Part shown: piece by piece, positions 6,922 through 16,813 of the stretch
Layout: each line of letters opens with the position of its first letter
Position numbering within the stretch: the first letter of the stretch is position 1
NCBI GenBank assembly: GCA_049840835.1
Contig: JASGJG010000024.1
Coordinates: forward strand, 146,132-210,131
Source of the DNA: JANLTX01 sp049840835
GTDB lineage: Bacteria; Armatimonadota; Armatimonadia; Armatimonadales; Armatimonadaceae
Direction: 5' to 3'
Length of the DNA: 64,000 nt
Made by a program: the position numbers and the translations under genes
Notes under the pieces: generated by a model
What the model was told of the DNA's origin: nothing
What the model saw: the letters and a program-made list of their open reading frames with translations, nothing else
Database searches by the model: none

Positions 6922-8657
6922 TGAGCGTTTCGGGATTTCTTCAACTCGCCCTGTTCTGCGCTCTGCTCCTGGTTCTCACGAAACCGGCAGGCGCGTACAT
7001 GGCGCGAGTGTTTGGCGGTGAGAAGACGCTGCTCTCCCCAATCTTCGGCCCGATAGAGCGATTCTTCTATCGCCTGATGGGGGTTCGGGAAGGCGACGAA
7101 CAGCCCTGGACGGCTTATGCGCTGGCCCTGTTGCTGTTTAGCGGCGTGGGCATGCTGCTCACGTATGGGCTGCTGCGTTTGCAAGGGGTGCTGCCCTACA
7201 ACCCTCAGGGGTTGCCGGGTACTACGCCGGACCTGGCGTTCAATACATCAGCCAGCTTTACTAGTAATACGAACTGGCAGAGCTATGCGCCGGAACCCAC
7301 TGTGAGCTACTTCTCCAACATGGTCGCCCTTGCGATCCACAACTGGATGAGTGCGGCGGCGGGTATGGCGGTAGCGGTGGCGGTGATACGAGGGTTTGCG
7401 CGGCGAGAGGCGAAGAGCCTGGGCTCGTTCTGGGTAGATGCCACGCGTGCCACTCTCTATGTGCTGCTTCCCTGGTGCTTTATCTACGCCATTTTCCTGG
7501 TGTGGCAGGGCGTGCCGCAGAACTTCGATGCGTTCACGAAAGTGACGACTCTGGAGGGTGTGGCGCAGACACTGGCGCAGGGTCCGGTGGCGTCTCAGGA
7601 AGCCATCAAGATGCTGGGGACGAATGGCGGTGGGTTCTTCAACGCCAACTCGGCGCACCCGTATGAGAACCCGAACCCCCTGGTCAATCTGGTGCAGATG
7701 CTCTCTATCTTCCTGATTCCGGCGGGGTTCACCTACACGTTTGGCCGTATGGTCGGCAATGTCCGGCAGGGCTGGGCACTCTTCGCGGCCATGTTTACGT
7801 TGTTTATCGTTGGTGTTGGCGTGTGCTGGAGTGCAGAAGCGGCGGGCAATCCTACTGTTCAGGCGCTGGGTATTCCTGGCGGCAACATGGAGGGCAAAGA
7901 AGTTCGGTTCGGAATCGCGGCCTCTACTCTCTTTGCCGTGGTGACTACAGATGCGTCCTGTGGGGCGGTGAACGCCATGCATGACTCGTTCACTCCACTT
8001 GGGGGGCTGATACCGTTGCTGAACATCCAGCTTGGTGAGGTGGTGTTCGGCGGTGTGGGTGCTGGCCTCTATGGCATGCTCATGTTCGCGGTGCTGGCGG
8101 TCTTTATCGCCGGGCTCATGGTAGGCCGTACCCCGGAGTACCTGGGCAAGAAGATCGAGCAAAACGAGGTCAAGATGGCTATGCTGGCTACTCTGGTACT
8201 GGCTGCCTCGATTCTTATCTTCACCGCCATTGGTGCAAACCTGGGTCTGCCGGAGAAGAGTAGCCTGAACCCGCAGGGAGCCATGTACGCTAACGTAAAC
8301 AACTCGGGCGCGCATGGCTTAAGCGAGATTCTGTATGCCTACACGTCGGCTACCGGTAACAACGGTTCGGCCTTTGCGGGGCTGACCGCCAACACCCCTA
8401 TCTGGAACACCACCCTTGGCATCGCCATGCTGGTAGGTCGGTTCCTCATGATTATCCCGCTGCTCGCCATGGCTGGCAGCCTGGCGTCCAAGAAATCCGT
8501 CCCGGTTACATCCGGCACGTTCCCCACTGATGGTGGCACCTTTGTGGGCCTGCTGATTGGGGTAGTGATTATCGTCGGCGCTCTCACCTATCTGCCCGCG
8601 CTGGCTCTGGGTCCCATTGTGGAGCACTTCCAGATGCTGGGTGGAAAGGCATTCTAA
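6921..8657 (+). CDS. kdpA: Potassium-transporting ATPase potassium-binding subunit KdpA
   Basis: 578 residues, normal for KdpA, with about ten membrane helices. KdpA forms the K+ channel-like part of the KdpFABC pump. Diagnostic segments are GTNGGGFFNANSAHPYENP near residue 235 (a selectivity-filter region), TTDASCGAVNAMHDSFTPLG near residue 343, and TGNNGSAFAGL near residue 480. It is intact, and followed after 2 bases by kdpB. Expression of kdp operons usually responds to low potassium or osmotic stress; here the structured leader ahead of the operon may contribute. Confidence 0.97.
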   Translation: MSVSGFLQLALFCALLLVLTKPAGAYMARVFGGEKTLLSPIFGPIERFFYRLMGVREGDEQPWTAYALALLLFSGVGMLLTYGLLRLQGVLPYNPQGLPGTTPDLAFNTSASFTSNTNWQSYAPEPTVSYFSNMVALAIHNWMSAAAGMAVAVAVIRGFARREAKSLGSFWVDATRATLYVLLPWCFIYAIFLVWQGVPQNFDAFTKVTTLEGVAQTLAQGPVASQEAIKMLGTNGGGFFNANSAHPYENPNPLVNLVQMLSIFLIPAGFTYTFGRMVGNVRQGWALFAAMFTLFIVGVGVCWSAEAAGNPTVQALGIPGGNMEGKEVRFGIAASTLFAVVTTDASCGAVNAMHDSFTPLGGLIPLLNIQLGEVVFGGVGAGLYGMLMFAVLAVFIAGLMVGRTPEYLGKKIEQNEVKMAMLATLVLAASILIFTAIGANLGLPEKSSLNPQGAMYANVNNSGAHGLSEILYAYTSATGNNGSAFAGLTANTPIWNTTLGIAMLVGRFLMIIPLLAMAGSLASKKSVPVTSGTFPTDGGTFVGLLIGVVIIVGALTYLPALALGPIVEHFQMLGGKAF

Positions 8658-8659
8658 CA

Positions 8660-10700
8660 ATGTCTACTGCAACTAAAACCTCTCTGTTCTCGCCGAGTAT
8701 TGTTCGGCCTGCGCTCAAAGACGCTTTCGTCAAGCTCAACCCGAAGCTAGTGAGCCAAAGATCCGTCATGTTCGTGGTCGGAGTGGGCAGCGTGCTCAGC
8801 ACCGTCTACTTCGTCAAAGAGCTGATCACGCACACGGGTAACCCGTTCTTTACCGGGCAGGTAGCCCTCTGGCTCTGGTTCACCGTGCTGTTCGCCAACT
8901 TCGCGGAGGCTATGGCCGAGGGGCGCGGCAAGGCACAGGCGGACTCGCTGCGCAAGACCAAGACCAACACCAGCGCCCGCAAGTGGGAAAAGGGTAAGAG
9001 AAGTCGTGGTGCCTGCTACGGCACTTCGCAAGGGCGATATGGTGGTCTGCGAAGCCGGGGATGTGATTCCCGGCGACGGTATCGTGGTGGAAGGCATCGC
9101 GAGTGTGGATGAGTCCGCGATTACCGGAGAGTCCGCTCCGGTGATTCGTGAGTCCGGCGGAGATAGAGACGCCGTGACCGGGGGCACAAAAGTGCTCTCG
9201 GACCGGATTCTGGTCAAGATTACGGTGAACCCCGGCGAAGGCTTTATCGACCGTATGATTGCGCTAGTAGAAGGCGCACAGCGGCAGAAGACGCCGAACG
9301 AAATCGCGCTCTCGATTCTTCTCTCCGGCCTGACTATCGTCTTCGTGCTGGCGGTCGTAACGCTCCAGCCACTCGCCCATTACTCCGTGCGCTCGGCAGG
9401 TCAGGGTTCGGTGCCTACCATTACCGTGCTCATCGCCCTGCTGGTGTGCTTAATCCCCACTACCATCGGCGGACTGCTCTCGGCTATCGGTATCGCGGGT
9501 ATGGACAGGGTGATGCAGCACAATGTGCTGGCGATGTCTGGCAAGGCAGTAGAAGCGGCAGGCGACGTGAACGTGTTGCTCTTAGATAAGACCGGCACCA
9601 TTACCTACGGCAACCGCCAGGCCGCTGAGTTGCTGCCTATTCCTGGCGTCAGCATCGAGCGACTGGCCCGCGCCGCCTATCTCTCCAGCCTGGCCGATGA
9701 AACGCCGGAAGGCCGCAGCATCGTGACCCTGACACTGGAAAAATACGGCGTAAAAGAAGAAGCCCTACCCGCAGGCGCCGAGTTTGTGCCGTTCACCGCA
9801 CAGACCCGTATGAGCGGCGCGGATGCGCCCGGTTACTCCGTCCGAAAGGGCGCGACCGACTCGGTGAAAAAGCTGGTCGGCAGTGTGCCCGATGAGCTGG
9901 AAGTCATCTCGCGCGGCATCGCGACGGTGGGTGGCACCCCGCTCGCCGTCGCCGAGAACGGGGAACCCCTGGGCGTTATCTATCTAAAAGACGTCGTCAA
10001 AACCGGCATGCGCGAACGTTTCGATGCCCTGCGTGCCATGGGCATCAAGACCGTGATGATCACCGGCGACAACCCACTCACCGCCAAAGCCATCGCCGAG
10101 GAAGCTGGCGTGGACGACTTCCTGGCCCAGGCAACGCCAGAAGACAAGATGGCACTGATCAAGTCCGAGCAAGAAGGCGGCAAGCTGGTAGCCATGACCG
10201 GTGACGGCACCAACGATGCCCCCGCCCTGGCCCAGGCAGACGTAGGTGTCGCGATGAACTCGGGTACCCAGGCAGCCAAAGAGGCGGCGAATATGGTGGA
10301 TCTTGACTCCAACCCTACCAAGCTAATCGAGGTCGTGGAGATCGGCAAGCAACTCCTCATGACCCGTGGCGCCCTGACCACGTTCTCCATCGCCAACGAT
10401 GTGGCCAAGTACTTCGCGATTCTCCCGGCTATGTTCCTGGGCACCTACCCGGAGCTAGCGGCACTGAACATCCTGCACCTCACGAACCCACAGTCTGCGG
10501 TTCTGGCCAGCGTGATCTTCAATGCAATTATCATCATCGCGCTGATTCCCCTGGCTCTTCGAGGTGTGGCCTACAAACCCATGAGCGCTGCCAAAACGCT
10601 CCAGCGCAACCTATTCCTATATGGCCTCGGCGGACTACTTGCCCCATTCCCAGCCATCTGGCTCATCGACCGAATCGTGGTGCTGCTGCACCTGGCATAA
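8660..10700 (+). CDS. kdpB: Potassium-transporting ATPase ATP-binding subunit KdpB (frameshifted here)
   Basis: P-type ATPase subunit that couples ATP hydrolysis to K+ uptake. The first 110 or so residues (to AEAMAEGRGKAQADSLRKTK) are in one frame and the rest, from VVVPATALRKGDMV on, in the +1 frame. Dropping one G from the GGG at 8992-8994 restores KdpB continuity across the join. Catalytic DKTGT is present in LLLDKTGTITYGNRQAAELL, with the TGES loop (DESAITGESAPVIRESGGD) and MTGDGTNDAPAL hinge. The rest of the gene is undamaged and its neighbours are intact, so a sequencing error is more likely than a pseudogene. No in-frame stop interrupts the second frame. Confidence 0.93.
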
Positions 10701-10705
10701 GGCAT

Positions 10706-10738
10706 ACCGATTCCTGCCGCTTTACGGCAGGAATCGGT
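10706..10738 (+). other. Strong intercistronic hairpin between kdpB and kdpC
   Basis: ACCGATTCCTGCCG (10706-10719) pairs perfectly with CGGCAGGAATCGGT (10725-10738) across a 5-base loop. It starts 5 bases after the kdpB stop and ends 13 bases before kdpC. No T run follows, so it is a poor classic terminator; it may stabilise or process the mRNA or lower kdpC translation. Confidence 0.6.
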
Positions 10739-10751
10739 AGAAGAAAAGACA

Positions 10752-11324
10752 ATGACAAACCAATTTAGACCGGCCCTGGTAAGTGTAGGGCTGCTCACAC
10801 TACTCACCGGGGTACTGTTTCCCGGAATCATCACGGGTATCGCTGCCGTCGCTTTCCCCCATCAGGCGCATGGCAGCCTGATTACAAAAGACGGCAAAGT
10901 CGTTGGGTCGGCGCTTATCGGGCAGGCGTTCACCAAACCGCAGTATTTCCAGACCCGGCCGTCGGCGGCGGGCAGCGGGTACGATGGTGCCAGCTCCAGC
11001 GGGACCAACCTCGGACCTACCAGTGCCAAACAAAAGAAAAGCATCAGTGACCTCGCCGATGCCTACCGCAAGGCCAACGGGCTAGCGAAAGATGCACCGG
11101 TTCCGGCGGATGCGGTAACGTCGTCGGCCAGCGGACTGGACCCGCACATCTCGCCGGAGAACGCGAAATTGCAGGCCACGCGTGTCGCGAAGGCGCGTAA
11201 TAAATCGGTAGACGATATTCAGAAGTTGATCGAGAGCAACACCGAAGGGCGGTCCCTGGGATTCCTGGGAGATCCAGGGGTGAATGTGCTCAAACTCAAT
11301 CTGGCCTTAGACACCTTAAAATAG
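10752..11324 (+). CDS. kdpC: Potassium-transporting ATPase KdpC subunit
   Basis: 190 residues with one N-terminal membrane helix (ALVSVGLLTLLTGVLFPGII) and a periplasmic domain. Family marks are GSALIGQAFTKPQYFQTRPS, the SGLDPHISPENAKLQATRVAK stretch, and a C-terminal GVNVLKLNLALD. KdpC is the chaperone-like subunit raising ATP affinity of KdpB. It is intact, and followed 4 bases later by the histidine kinase ATG, so transporter and signalling genes look like one transcription unit. Confidence 0.95.
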   Translation: MTNQFRPALVSVGLLTLLTGVLFPGIITGIAAVAFPHQAHGSLITKDGKVVGSALIGQAFTKPQYFQTRPSAAGSGYDGASSSGTNLGPTSAKQKKSISDLADAYRKANGLAKDAPVPADAVTSSASGLDPHISPENAKLQATRVAKARNKSVDDIQKLIESNTEGRSLGFLGDPGVNVLKLNLALDTLK

Positions 11325-11328
11325 TCCC

Positions 11329-13032
11329 ATGAACAACCTGCGCCGCCAGCTCCTATACAGTCATCTTCTCCTCATCGGGCTGATGCTGCTCCTGCTTGTG
11401 GGAGCGGTGGCGCGGTTCTTCCATCTGGGCCGCTCCATAGACAGGGTGCTGGATGCCAATGTCAAGAGCGTGTTGCTCATGCAGCGCGCCAAAGATGAAT
11501 TGGGAGAGTTAGAGCGCCTGGGTGGGAAAGACGCCGCTACCGCCAAGGCTGTCTCCGAGGCAATTATCGCGGAACGGGGCAATGTCACAGAGCCGGGCGA
11601 GCGCGAACTTGCGGAGCGCCTTCAAAGTGAATTCGCTGAGTACCAGCAAGGGAAGCGCAGCTACAAAGAGGTTTCTACGACCGCACAGGCGATTCTGGAG
11701 CTGAACCTGAGCGCCATGCGCCAGGCGGATGCACGAGCGAAAGCCGAGGCCCGGCAGTCAGCGCTGCTAGGCATCGGCATCACAGTGGTGGCCTCAGTAC
11801 TGGCGCTCTGGCTGGTGCTGCGCACCATTCGGGATGCCCTGCTGCCACTGGTCTCGCTGGCGCGGCAGGCCCAGGAGATCGGCGCGGGGCGGCTGAACCA
11901 GCGCATCGCAGTACACCGGAGCGATGAGATCGGGACGCTGGCTGAGGCGTTCAATGATATGTCTCAGAAGCTAACTGAGGCACGGGCCGCCATAGAGAAC
12001 CGCTTAATTCGGGCGGAGCGCCTGGGTGATGCTGGCTCTTGAGAGCCTCTATGATCCGGTGCTGGTAACCGATGCCAGCGGGACTTTGCTGCATATGAAC
12101 GCGGCGGCGGAGGCGCTGCTGGGTAATCGAGTAGGTCAGCCCGTAGGGGAAGCCCGTTTAGCGCAGGCAATAGATGTAGCCTTGCGGGAGCGGCGGAGCG
12201 TGGCCAGCGAGGGAGAAGAAGCGCTGGTGAGTATGGCCGAGCGAACGTTTCGGGTACGAGTCAGCCCTTTCCGCTCTGAGGCACAGGCGCTGGGCGCGGT
12301 AGCGATCTTAGAAGACATCACTGCCTTGCGAGAAGTAGACCGACTCAAGACTGAGTTTATCGGGGTGGCCTCACATGAGCTGCGTACTCCGGTCACCAGC
12401 CTGCTGCTCTCGGCACAGCTTCTTGCTGAGGGTGCGGCAGGCCCGCTAACCCTGGCACAAAACGAAGTGGTCGCTGCCCAGCGTGAAGATCTGCAACGCC
12501 TGGAGCGTCTGCTACGCGACTTGCTGGACCTCACCAAACTTGAAAGTGGCATCGCGGGACCGACGCATCAGCCCATCGACATAGCCTCCCTTTTCGAAAG
12601 TACTCTAAATGGAGTGCGCGCCGAGGCGGAAGTGAAAGGTGTGGTGCTGGAAGCGGAACCTATTACCGACCTGTCCCTGTCCGGGGACCGGAGCAGCTCC
12701 AGCGAGTGCTGACCAACCTGCTGGGTAATGCCATTCGGCATACCCCCACAGGTGGACACATCACAGTATCTGCAGAACAGAACGATGGCAAAGTCGTACT
12801 CACCGTACACGATACTGGTGCGGGCATTCCGCCCAACTATCTGGAAAGCATCTTTGAGCGATTCACCCAGGTGCCAGGTGCCACACGTGGTGGCGCTGGG
12901 CTGGGGCTTTCGCTGGCGCGCTCTATTGTGACCGCTCACGGCGGAGAGATTCGTGCGGCGAGTGAGGGAGAAGGAAAGGGCAGCACGTTTATCGTGACAC
13001 TGCCGCAATCTCAAGAGGATAGCAATGGCTAA
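11329..13032 (+). CDS. HAMP-PAS sensor histidine kinase (two frameshifts here)
   Basis: About 567 residues once two breaks are bridged. The order is a membrane helix (LLLIGLMLLLLVGAVARFF), extracytoplasmic helical region, second helix, HAMP linker, PAS domain (LYDPVLVTDASGTLLHMNAA), HisKA with SHELRTP, then HATPase with N-box TNLLGNAIRHTP and VHDTGAGIP, ending GLGLSLARSIVTAHGGEI. Break 1: an extra G in GGG at 12024-12026 (RAERL joins VMLALESLYD). Break 2: one C missing near 12688 (SGDPEQLQRVLTNLL restored). It lacks the N-terminal KdpD sensor, which is a separate gene downstream. The stop overlaps the response regulator start by 8 bases, marking them as partners. Confidence 0.85.
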
Positions 13033-13741
13033 GATTTTAGTGATCGATGATGAAAGTAATATCCGCATGATGCTGCGCCTGGCGTTGGAGCATGTGGGAC
13101 ATACTGTGGAGCAAGCCGCTGATGGCTTTGAGGGCTTAGAGAAATTCGGGGAAGGCGCAGACTGGAGCCTGGTGCTGCTGGACTATCGTATGCCCGGCAT
13201 GGAAGGGACCGAGGTTCTCAAAGAGATACGCAAGCGCAACAAAATCACACCGGTAGTAATGATTACCGCATTCGGCACTGTCGACCTGGCATCCGAAGCT
13301 CTGCGCGAAGGGGCGACGGACTTCCTGCGTAAACCGTTCACTGTAGAGGTACTGCGTGAGGCGGTAGATGCCGCGCTGACCGGTGAGCCACATCTGCCCC
13401 ATGTTGCCACTGGTGCGCCCCTTCAGTCGTTCGAGCGGACCGGAATCAATGGGTTCCGCCTACTCTCTCTGCCCGGCGTGGAACGAATGCCGGATGGCAG
13501 CATTGTAAAGACGTTCAACGTGCAGCGGGTAGCCGGTATCGGGCATGCTTGCCGGGTGGTGATTCCTACCAGTATCGTGGGACAGGTGAACGCGACCAAC
13601 GACCAGCTCTGGGAGGCACTGTGCGGTGAGGCGCTGGCGAACTATCTCTGGCAGAATGCGACTGTACCGCCCGGTGGGCAACTCATAGTTGAGGAGCTAA
13701 CTCGTAGCCTGCGGCGCTGGCTAGATGCGGTGGCGGCCTGA
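13025..13741 (+). CDS. Response regulator (REC) with unrecognised output domain
   Basis: 238 residues. Residues 1-120 are a canonical receiver: VIDDESN acidic pair, phosphoacceptor Asp in LVLLDYRMPGMEG, the conserved Thr/Ala in MITAFG and Lys in LRKPF. The C-terminal 110 residues (INGFRLLSLPGVERMPDGSI to the end) do not look like the OmpR winged helix expected of KdpE, nor a GGDEF, AAA+ or LuxR domain. It overlaps the kinase gene by 8 bases and precedes the KdpD sensor gene. If it regulates kdp it may act without direct winged-helix DNA binding; this is inference. Confidence 0.85.
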   Translation: MAKILVIDDESNIRMMLRLALEHVGHTVEQAADGFEGLEKFGEGADWSLVLLDYRMPGMEGTEVLKEIRKRNKITPVVMITAFGTVDLASEALREGATDFLRKPFTVEVLREAVDAALTGEPHLPHVATGAPLQSFERTGINGFRLLSLPGVERMPDGSIVKTFNVQRVAGIGHACRVVIPTSIVGQVNATNDQLWEALCGEALANYLWQNATVPPGGQLIVEELTRSLRRWLDAVAA

Positions 13742-13751
13742 AGGGCGACTC

Positions 13752-14849
13752 ATGGAGCGTGGGCGGCACAAGATCTTTCTAGGCTTCGCAGCGGGAGTCG
13801 GTAAGACCTGCGAGATGCTCTCGGAGGCGAACCGCCGCCGTGAGCGGGGTCAAGACGTCGTTATCGGCTACCTGGAAACCCATGGCCGGCAGGGCACGCA
13901 ATCACTCATTGGAGACTTGCCTCTTATCCCTCGAAAGAAGGTGGAGTACCGCGGCGCGACGTTTGAGGAGATGGACACGGAGGCAATCTTAGAGAGAGAG
14001 CCGCAGTGGGTGCTGGTAGATGAGCTGGCACATACCAACGTGCCTGGCTCCGTGCGCGAGAAGCGCTGGCAGGATGTGGAAGTCCTTTTAGATGCAGGCA
14101 TAGATGTATGCTCTACCCTGAATGTGCAGCACTTAGAGAGCCTGAACGATACTGTTTTTGAGATAACAGGAGTTCGAGTACGCGAGACCATACCCGACCG
14201 GATTCTGCGGGACGCGAACGAGGTACAGATGATAGATGTACCACCGCGCGCTCTGATCAACCGCTTGGAGCGTGGGGATGTCTATCCGAAAGAGAAGATA
14301 GAGCAAGCAAAAGGCAACTGGTTCCGTGAGGGCAACCTGAACGCGCTCCGGGAGATCGCCCTGCGCGAGTTGGCTCATGAGGTCGATGAAGATCTGGAAG
14401 CCTACCGGCGGGAGCGCCGCATTATTCAGCCCTGGGCCACCCATGACACGATTCTGGTCTGCCTCTCCCCCACCCAATCATCGCTGCGGATGCTACGGCG
14501 AGGCTGGCGGATCGCGCGGCGCCTGAAGGCGGAGATTATTGCTCTGTACATTGAGTCACGCCCGCCGAGCGTCAAAGAGCAGGAAATTCTGCGGAGCGAC
14601 TTCGCCTTGGCCGATAGGCTGGGTATCGCCGTGGTCACACAACCGGGCACGGATATAGCCGCTGAGATAGTGCGCTTTTCCCGTGAACGACGCGTGACTC
14701 AGGTAATTCTGGGGCACTCGGACCGCTCCTGGTGGCAAACCTGGCTCAAAGGCGACATCATTCATCGGCTCACACGTGAGCTACGCGCGATAGACCTGCT
14801 GATAGTGGCGAATGCCGAGCAGACTCAAGAAGAAATGGAAATCAAGTAG
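13752..14849 (+). CDS. Stand-alone KdpD sensor domain with universal stress (Usp) domain
   Basis: About 365 residues equal to the cytoplasmic N-terminal half of KdpD without its kinase. The Walker A is GFAAGVGKTCEML, followed by the KdpD pattern (YLETHGR, LVDELAHTNVPGS, LDAGIDVCSTLNVQHLESLN, GVRVRETIPDRIL). The C-terminal Usp-like part begins DTILVCLSPTQSSLRML. Such truncated KdpD proteins exist in cyanobacteria and Deinococcus. ATG 13752 is preferred; ATG 13725 would overlap the regulator gene. It probably feeds potassium or c-di-AMP status into the neighbouring kinase; KdpD Usp domains bind c-di-AMP in some Firmicutes, but binding here is unproven. Confidence 0.88.
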   Translation: MERGRHKIFLGFAAGVGKTCEMLSEANRRRERGQDVVIGYLETHGRQGTQSLIGDLPLIPRKKVEYRGATFEEMDTEAILEREPQWVLVDELAHTNVPGSVREKRWQDVEVLLDAGIDVCSTLNVQHLESLNDTVFEITGVRVRETIPDRILRDANEVQMIDVPPRALINRLERGDVYPKEKIEQAKGNWFREGNLNALREIALRELAHEVDEDLEAYRRERRIIQPWATHDTILVCLSPTQSSLRMLRRGWRIARRLKAEIIALYIESRPPSVKEQEILRSDFALADRLGIAVVTQPGTDIAAEIVRFSRERRVTQVILGHSDRSWWQTWLKGDIIHRLTRELRAIDLLIVANAEQTQEEMEIK

Positions 14850-15262
14850 ATGCCTCAGAGCAAGGGTGAGCTAGAGGCGGCAGCGGCCAGCGCCTATGTG
14901 AAGTTCCAGCGCGAACAGCAGGGTCGTGGTCCCACAGAGGTTCGGGCGCATCTGATTGGCGAACCTGTCTGCTATTTGGTCCTCTCGCATCTTCACTCCC
15001 ACCGAGTCCCATCTTTCCGCCACCGAGGAGGGGCCGAAGGCTCATCAAATCTGCCCGTGTGGAGCTGCGTTCTATTGTGCACAGCGACTTTGAGGCCGAC
15101 CTGGAAGCCCTGGCTTCTCCGCAAAAAATTCCGGCCGAGCCGACTACTGACGTCGCCGTAGAGGCTGGCGAGCAGGTGGAGGTGTATGTGTTTGCGGAGA
15201 ACGTCGAGAAAAGCCTGGCTAAACTAACGGGCGGTGCAAAAGCCGCCCATTCTTGGACCTAG
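14850..15262 (+). CDS. DUF2294 family protein (two frameshifts here)
   Basis: Begins directly after the KdpD-like stop. The N-terminus (SKGELEAAAASAYVKFQREQ, GRGPTEVRAHLIG) matches DUF2294, which starts with an acidic helix and a GRGPxxVR motif. The second frame continues IFTPTESHLSATEEG, and the third gives RRLIKSARVELRSIVHSD to the end at 15262, so two single extra bases are needed, near 14986 and in the GGGG at 15030-15033. Domain function is unknown; members occur near ion transporters and stress genes. The TAG shares CTAG with the stop of the convergent prepilin gene. Confidence 0.7.
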
Positions 15263-16088
15263 TCGGACTCGTAGCCGGAGTCGGTGAAATTCTTGGTAGC
15301 GGCAGGATCGCAGTAGATCTGATCGAATTGCCCCGCGCTCACAATGAGCTTAGCATGCCCATCTGCGAAGATGAAGCCTCCGCCCCGTGCGTGCCAGCGG
15401 CGGTAGTAGTCCGGATAATAGCCGTACTTCGCGCCACCAGGATCTGCTTCTCCCCCAAACCAGGGCAGCATTTCATCGCGCATCAGGCGAGTCTCGGCGG
15501 GGCGAAAGCTGCGTCTGCAATCGGCCCGGTCGGCAGGCAGTAGGAATTCCCTGCGTTGCAGAGCACATTGTTCTGCCGGAGATACGCCGTCTATTGTAGA
15601 AAACGCGCCGCGGGTGAATCGGTAGGAGGAGCCATAGCAATCGCGGTAGCTCTTGCCCTTGCCAGGCACATCGGAGCACCCACCATAGTCTACGCCTGCA
15701 GGCTGATTCTGCGGCACTGGGCCTCCCTGATCGTTCGGGGGGCAACGGAAGATATCCTTGTTCTTGGCAATAGGGTAGCAGACCAACCTCTATGCCCAGA
15801 TGCCCATCTACATCCGCCGGAGGCTGGGTGTTGTAGGCATAGAAGATTGGGAAAGTCTCATCGTAGTCCTGCACGTACATGCGCACGGCGAGTCCCAATC
15901 TGCCGGGCGTTGCTGATACAGGCGGTCTCACGGGCTTTCTCACGAGCCTGAGCGAAGACAGGAAAGAGAATAGCCGCCAATATCGCAATGATGGCAATCA
16001 CGACTAACAGCTCGATTAGCGTGAAGCCCGCCACGTGGGTGGAGGCCGAACCAGCCTGGTGTGCATTATTGTTATTTTGAAGTTTCAC
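15259..16088 (-). CDS. DUF1559 prepilin-like protein (two frameshifts here)
   Basis: Type IV pilin-like N-terminus: GFTLIELLVVIAIIAILAAI then LFPVFAQAREKARETAC, the prepilin peptidase site plus hydrophobic helix. The middle (AVRMYVQDYDETFPIFYAYN) and end (YYRRWHARGGGFIFADGHAK, an H-X9-DG motif) are in other frames. Extra bases near 15894-15896 (GGG on the coding strand) and near 15784-15787 explain both shifts. After repair it is co-linear with the neighbouring intact paralogue at 16112-16804. DUF1559 proteins are multi-copy pseudopilin-like surface proteins of unknown role, abundant in Planctomycetes and Armatimonadetes. The tail is rich in Cys and Tyr. Confidence 0.8.
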
Positions 16089-16111
16089 GGAAGGGTCCCC
16101 TTTCGCTGTCC

Positions 16112-16804
16112 TTAGTACGTCGTTACGCCATCCGGGCTTTTGTACAGACCACGTAGCTGGCCTGCGCCTGGGATGACTTTGGCATGACCATCAGCGAAGA
16201 TAGCGGTGCCTCCATTGGGGTGCCAGCGCCGGTAGTAGCCGGAGTACCCGAAGTAATTGGTGGTATCTACCGCCGGGTCGAAGAAAGAGAACATCTCATC
16301 ACGCATGAGCACAGTTTCGGCGGGCCGCTCATACTGAGCATCCGCCACGACATTCGTCGGGCGCGTGGTGGGCACGTTGTTGGAGATAGAGTAGCCGTAG
16401 ATCAGGGAGAAACAACGGCGCTCAAAGTAGTAGCTGGAGCCGTAAGCGGCATAGTACGAATTGGTGCCGGGTACATCGGTCGCCTGAAACGGCCCGCCCG
16501 TATCATCCGGGCATTTGAAGAGCAGTGCATTTTTCACATAGGGCTGTAGCAATAGTTCGATTCCCAGGTGCGGCGTGGCATTACTCTTGGAGTATGCGTG
16601 CCAAAGGGGAAAGACTTCATCGTAGTCCTGTACATACATGCGTATGGCGGTGCCGATCTGCCGTCCATTGGAGAGACAGGAGGTTTGGCGCGCCTTGGCA
16701 CGTGCCTGCGCAAAGACAGGAAAGAGAATGGCGGCCAGTATCGCAATAATCGCGATGACCACCAGAAGCTCAATGAGGGTAAATGCCTCGGAGCGTTTTA
16801 TCAA
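16112..16804 (-). CDS. DUF1559 (H-X9-DG) prepilin-like protein under a TPP riboswitch
   Basis: 230 residues, intact. FTLIELLVVIAIIAILAAIL after a short basic leader is a class III/IV prepilin signal; RQIGTAIRMYVQDYDEVFPL and the C-terminal RRWHPNGGTAIFADGHAKVI (H-X9-DG) define DUF1559. The protein should be processed by a prepilin peptidase and assembled or anchored at the envelope. TTG start at 16804, supported by GAAAGGAC 8 bases upstream. Its leader contains a complete TPP riboswitch (16864-16950). It is followed 23 bases later by the second DUF1559 gene, so both are probably cotranscribed. Confidence 0.88.
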   Translation of the reverse strand: MIKRSEAFTLIELLVVIAIIAILAAILFPVFAQARAKARQTSCLSNGRQIGTAIRMYVQDYDEVFPLWHAYSKSNATPHLGIELLLQPYVKNALLFKCPDDTGGPFQATDVPGTNSYYAAYGSSYYFERRCFSLIYGYSISNNVPTTRPTNVVADAQYERPAETVLMRDEMFSFFDPAVDTTNYFGYSGYYRRWHPNGGTAIFADGHAKVIPGAGQLRGLYKSPDGVTTY

Positions 16805-16813
16805 GAACGTGTC

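Noticed and set aside
7248..8315. 355-codon minus-strand frame opposite kdpA
   Set aside because: Antisense to a clear KdpA; low-complexity His/Arg/Gln-rich product, no start signal or family likeness.
8985..9000. Programmed frameshift in kdpB
   Set aside because: The needed shift is +1; the A/G run favours -1 slippage, and the -1 frame meets TAA at once. The same one-base errors occur in many unrelated genes here.
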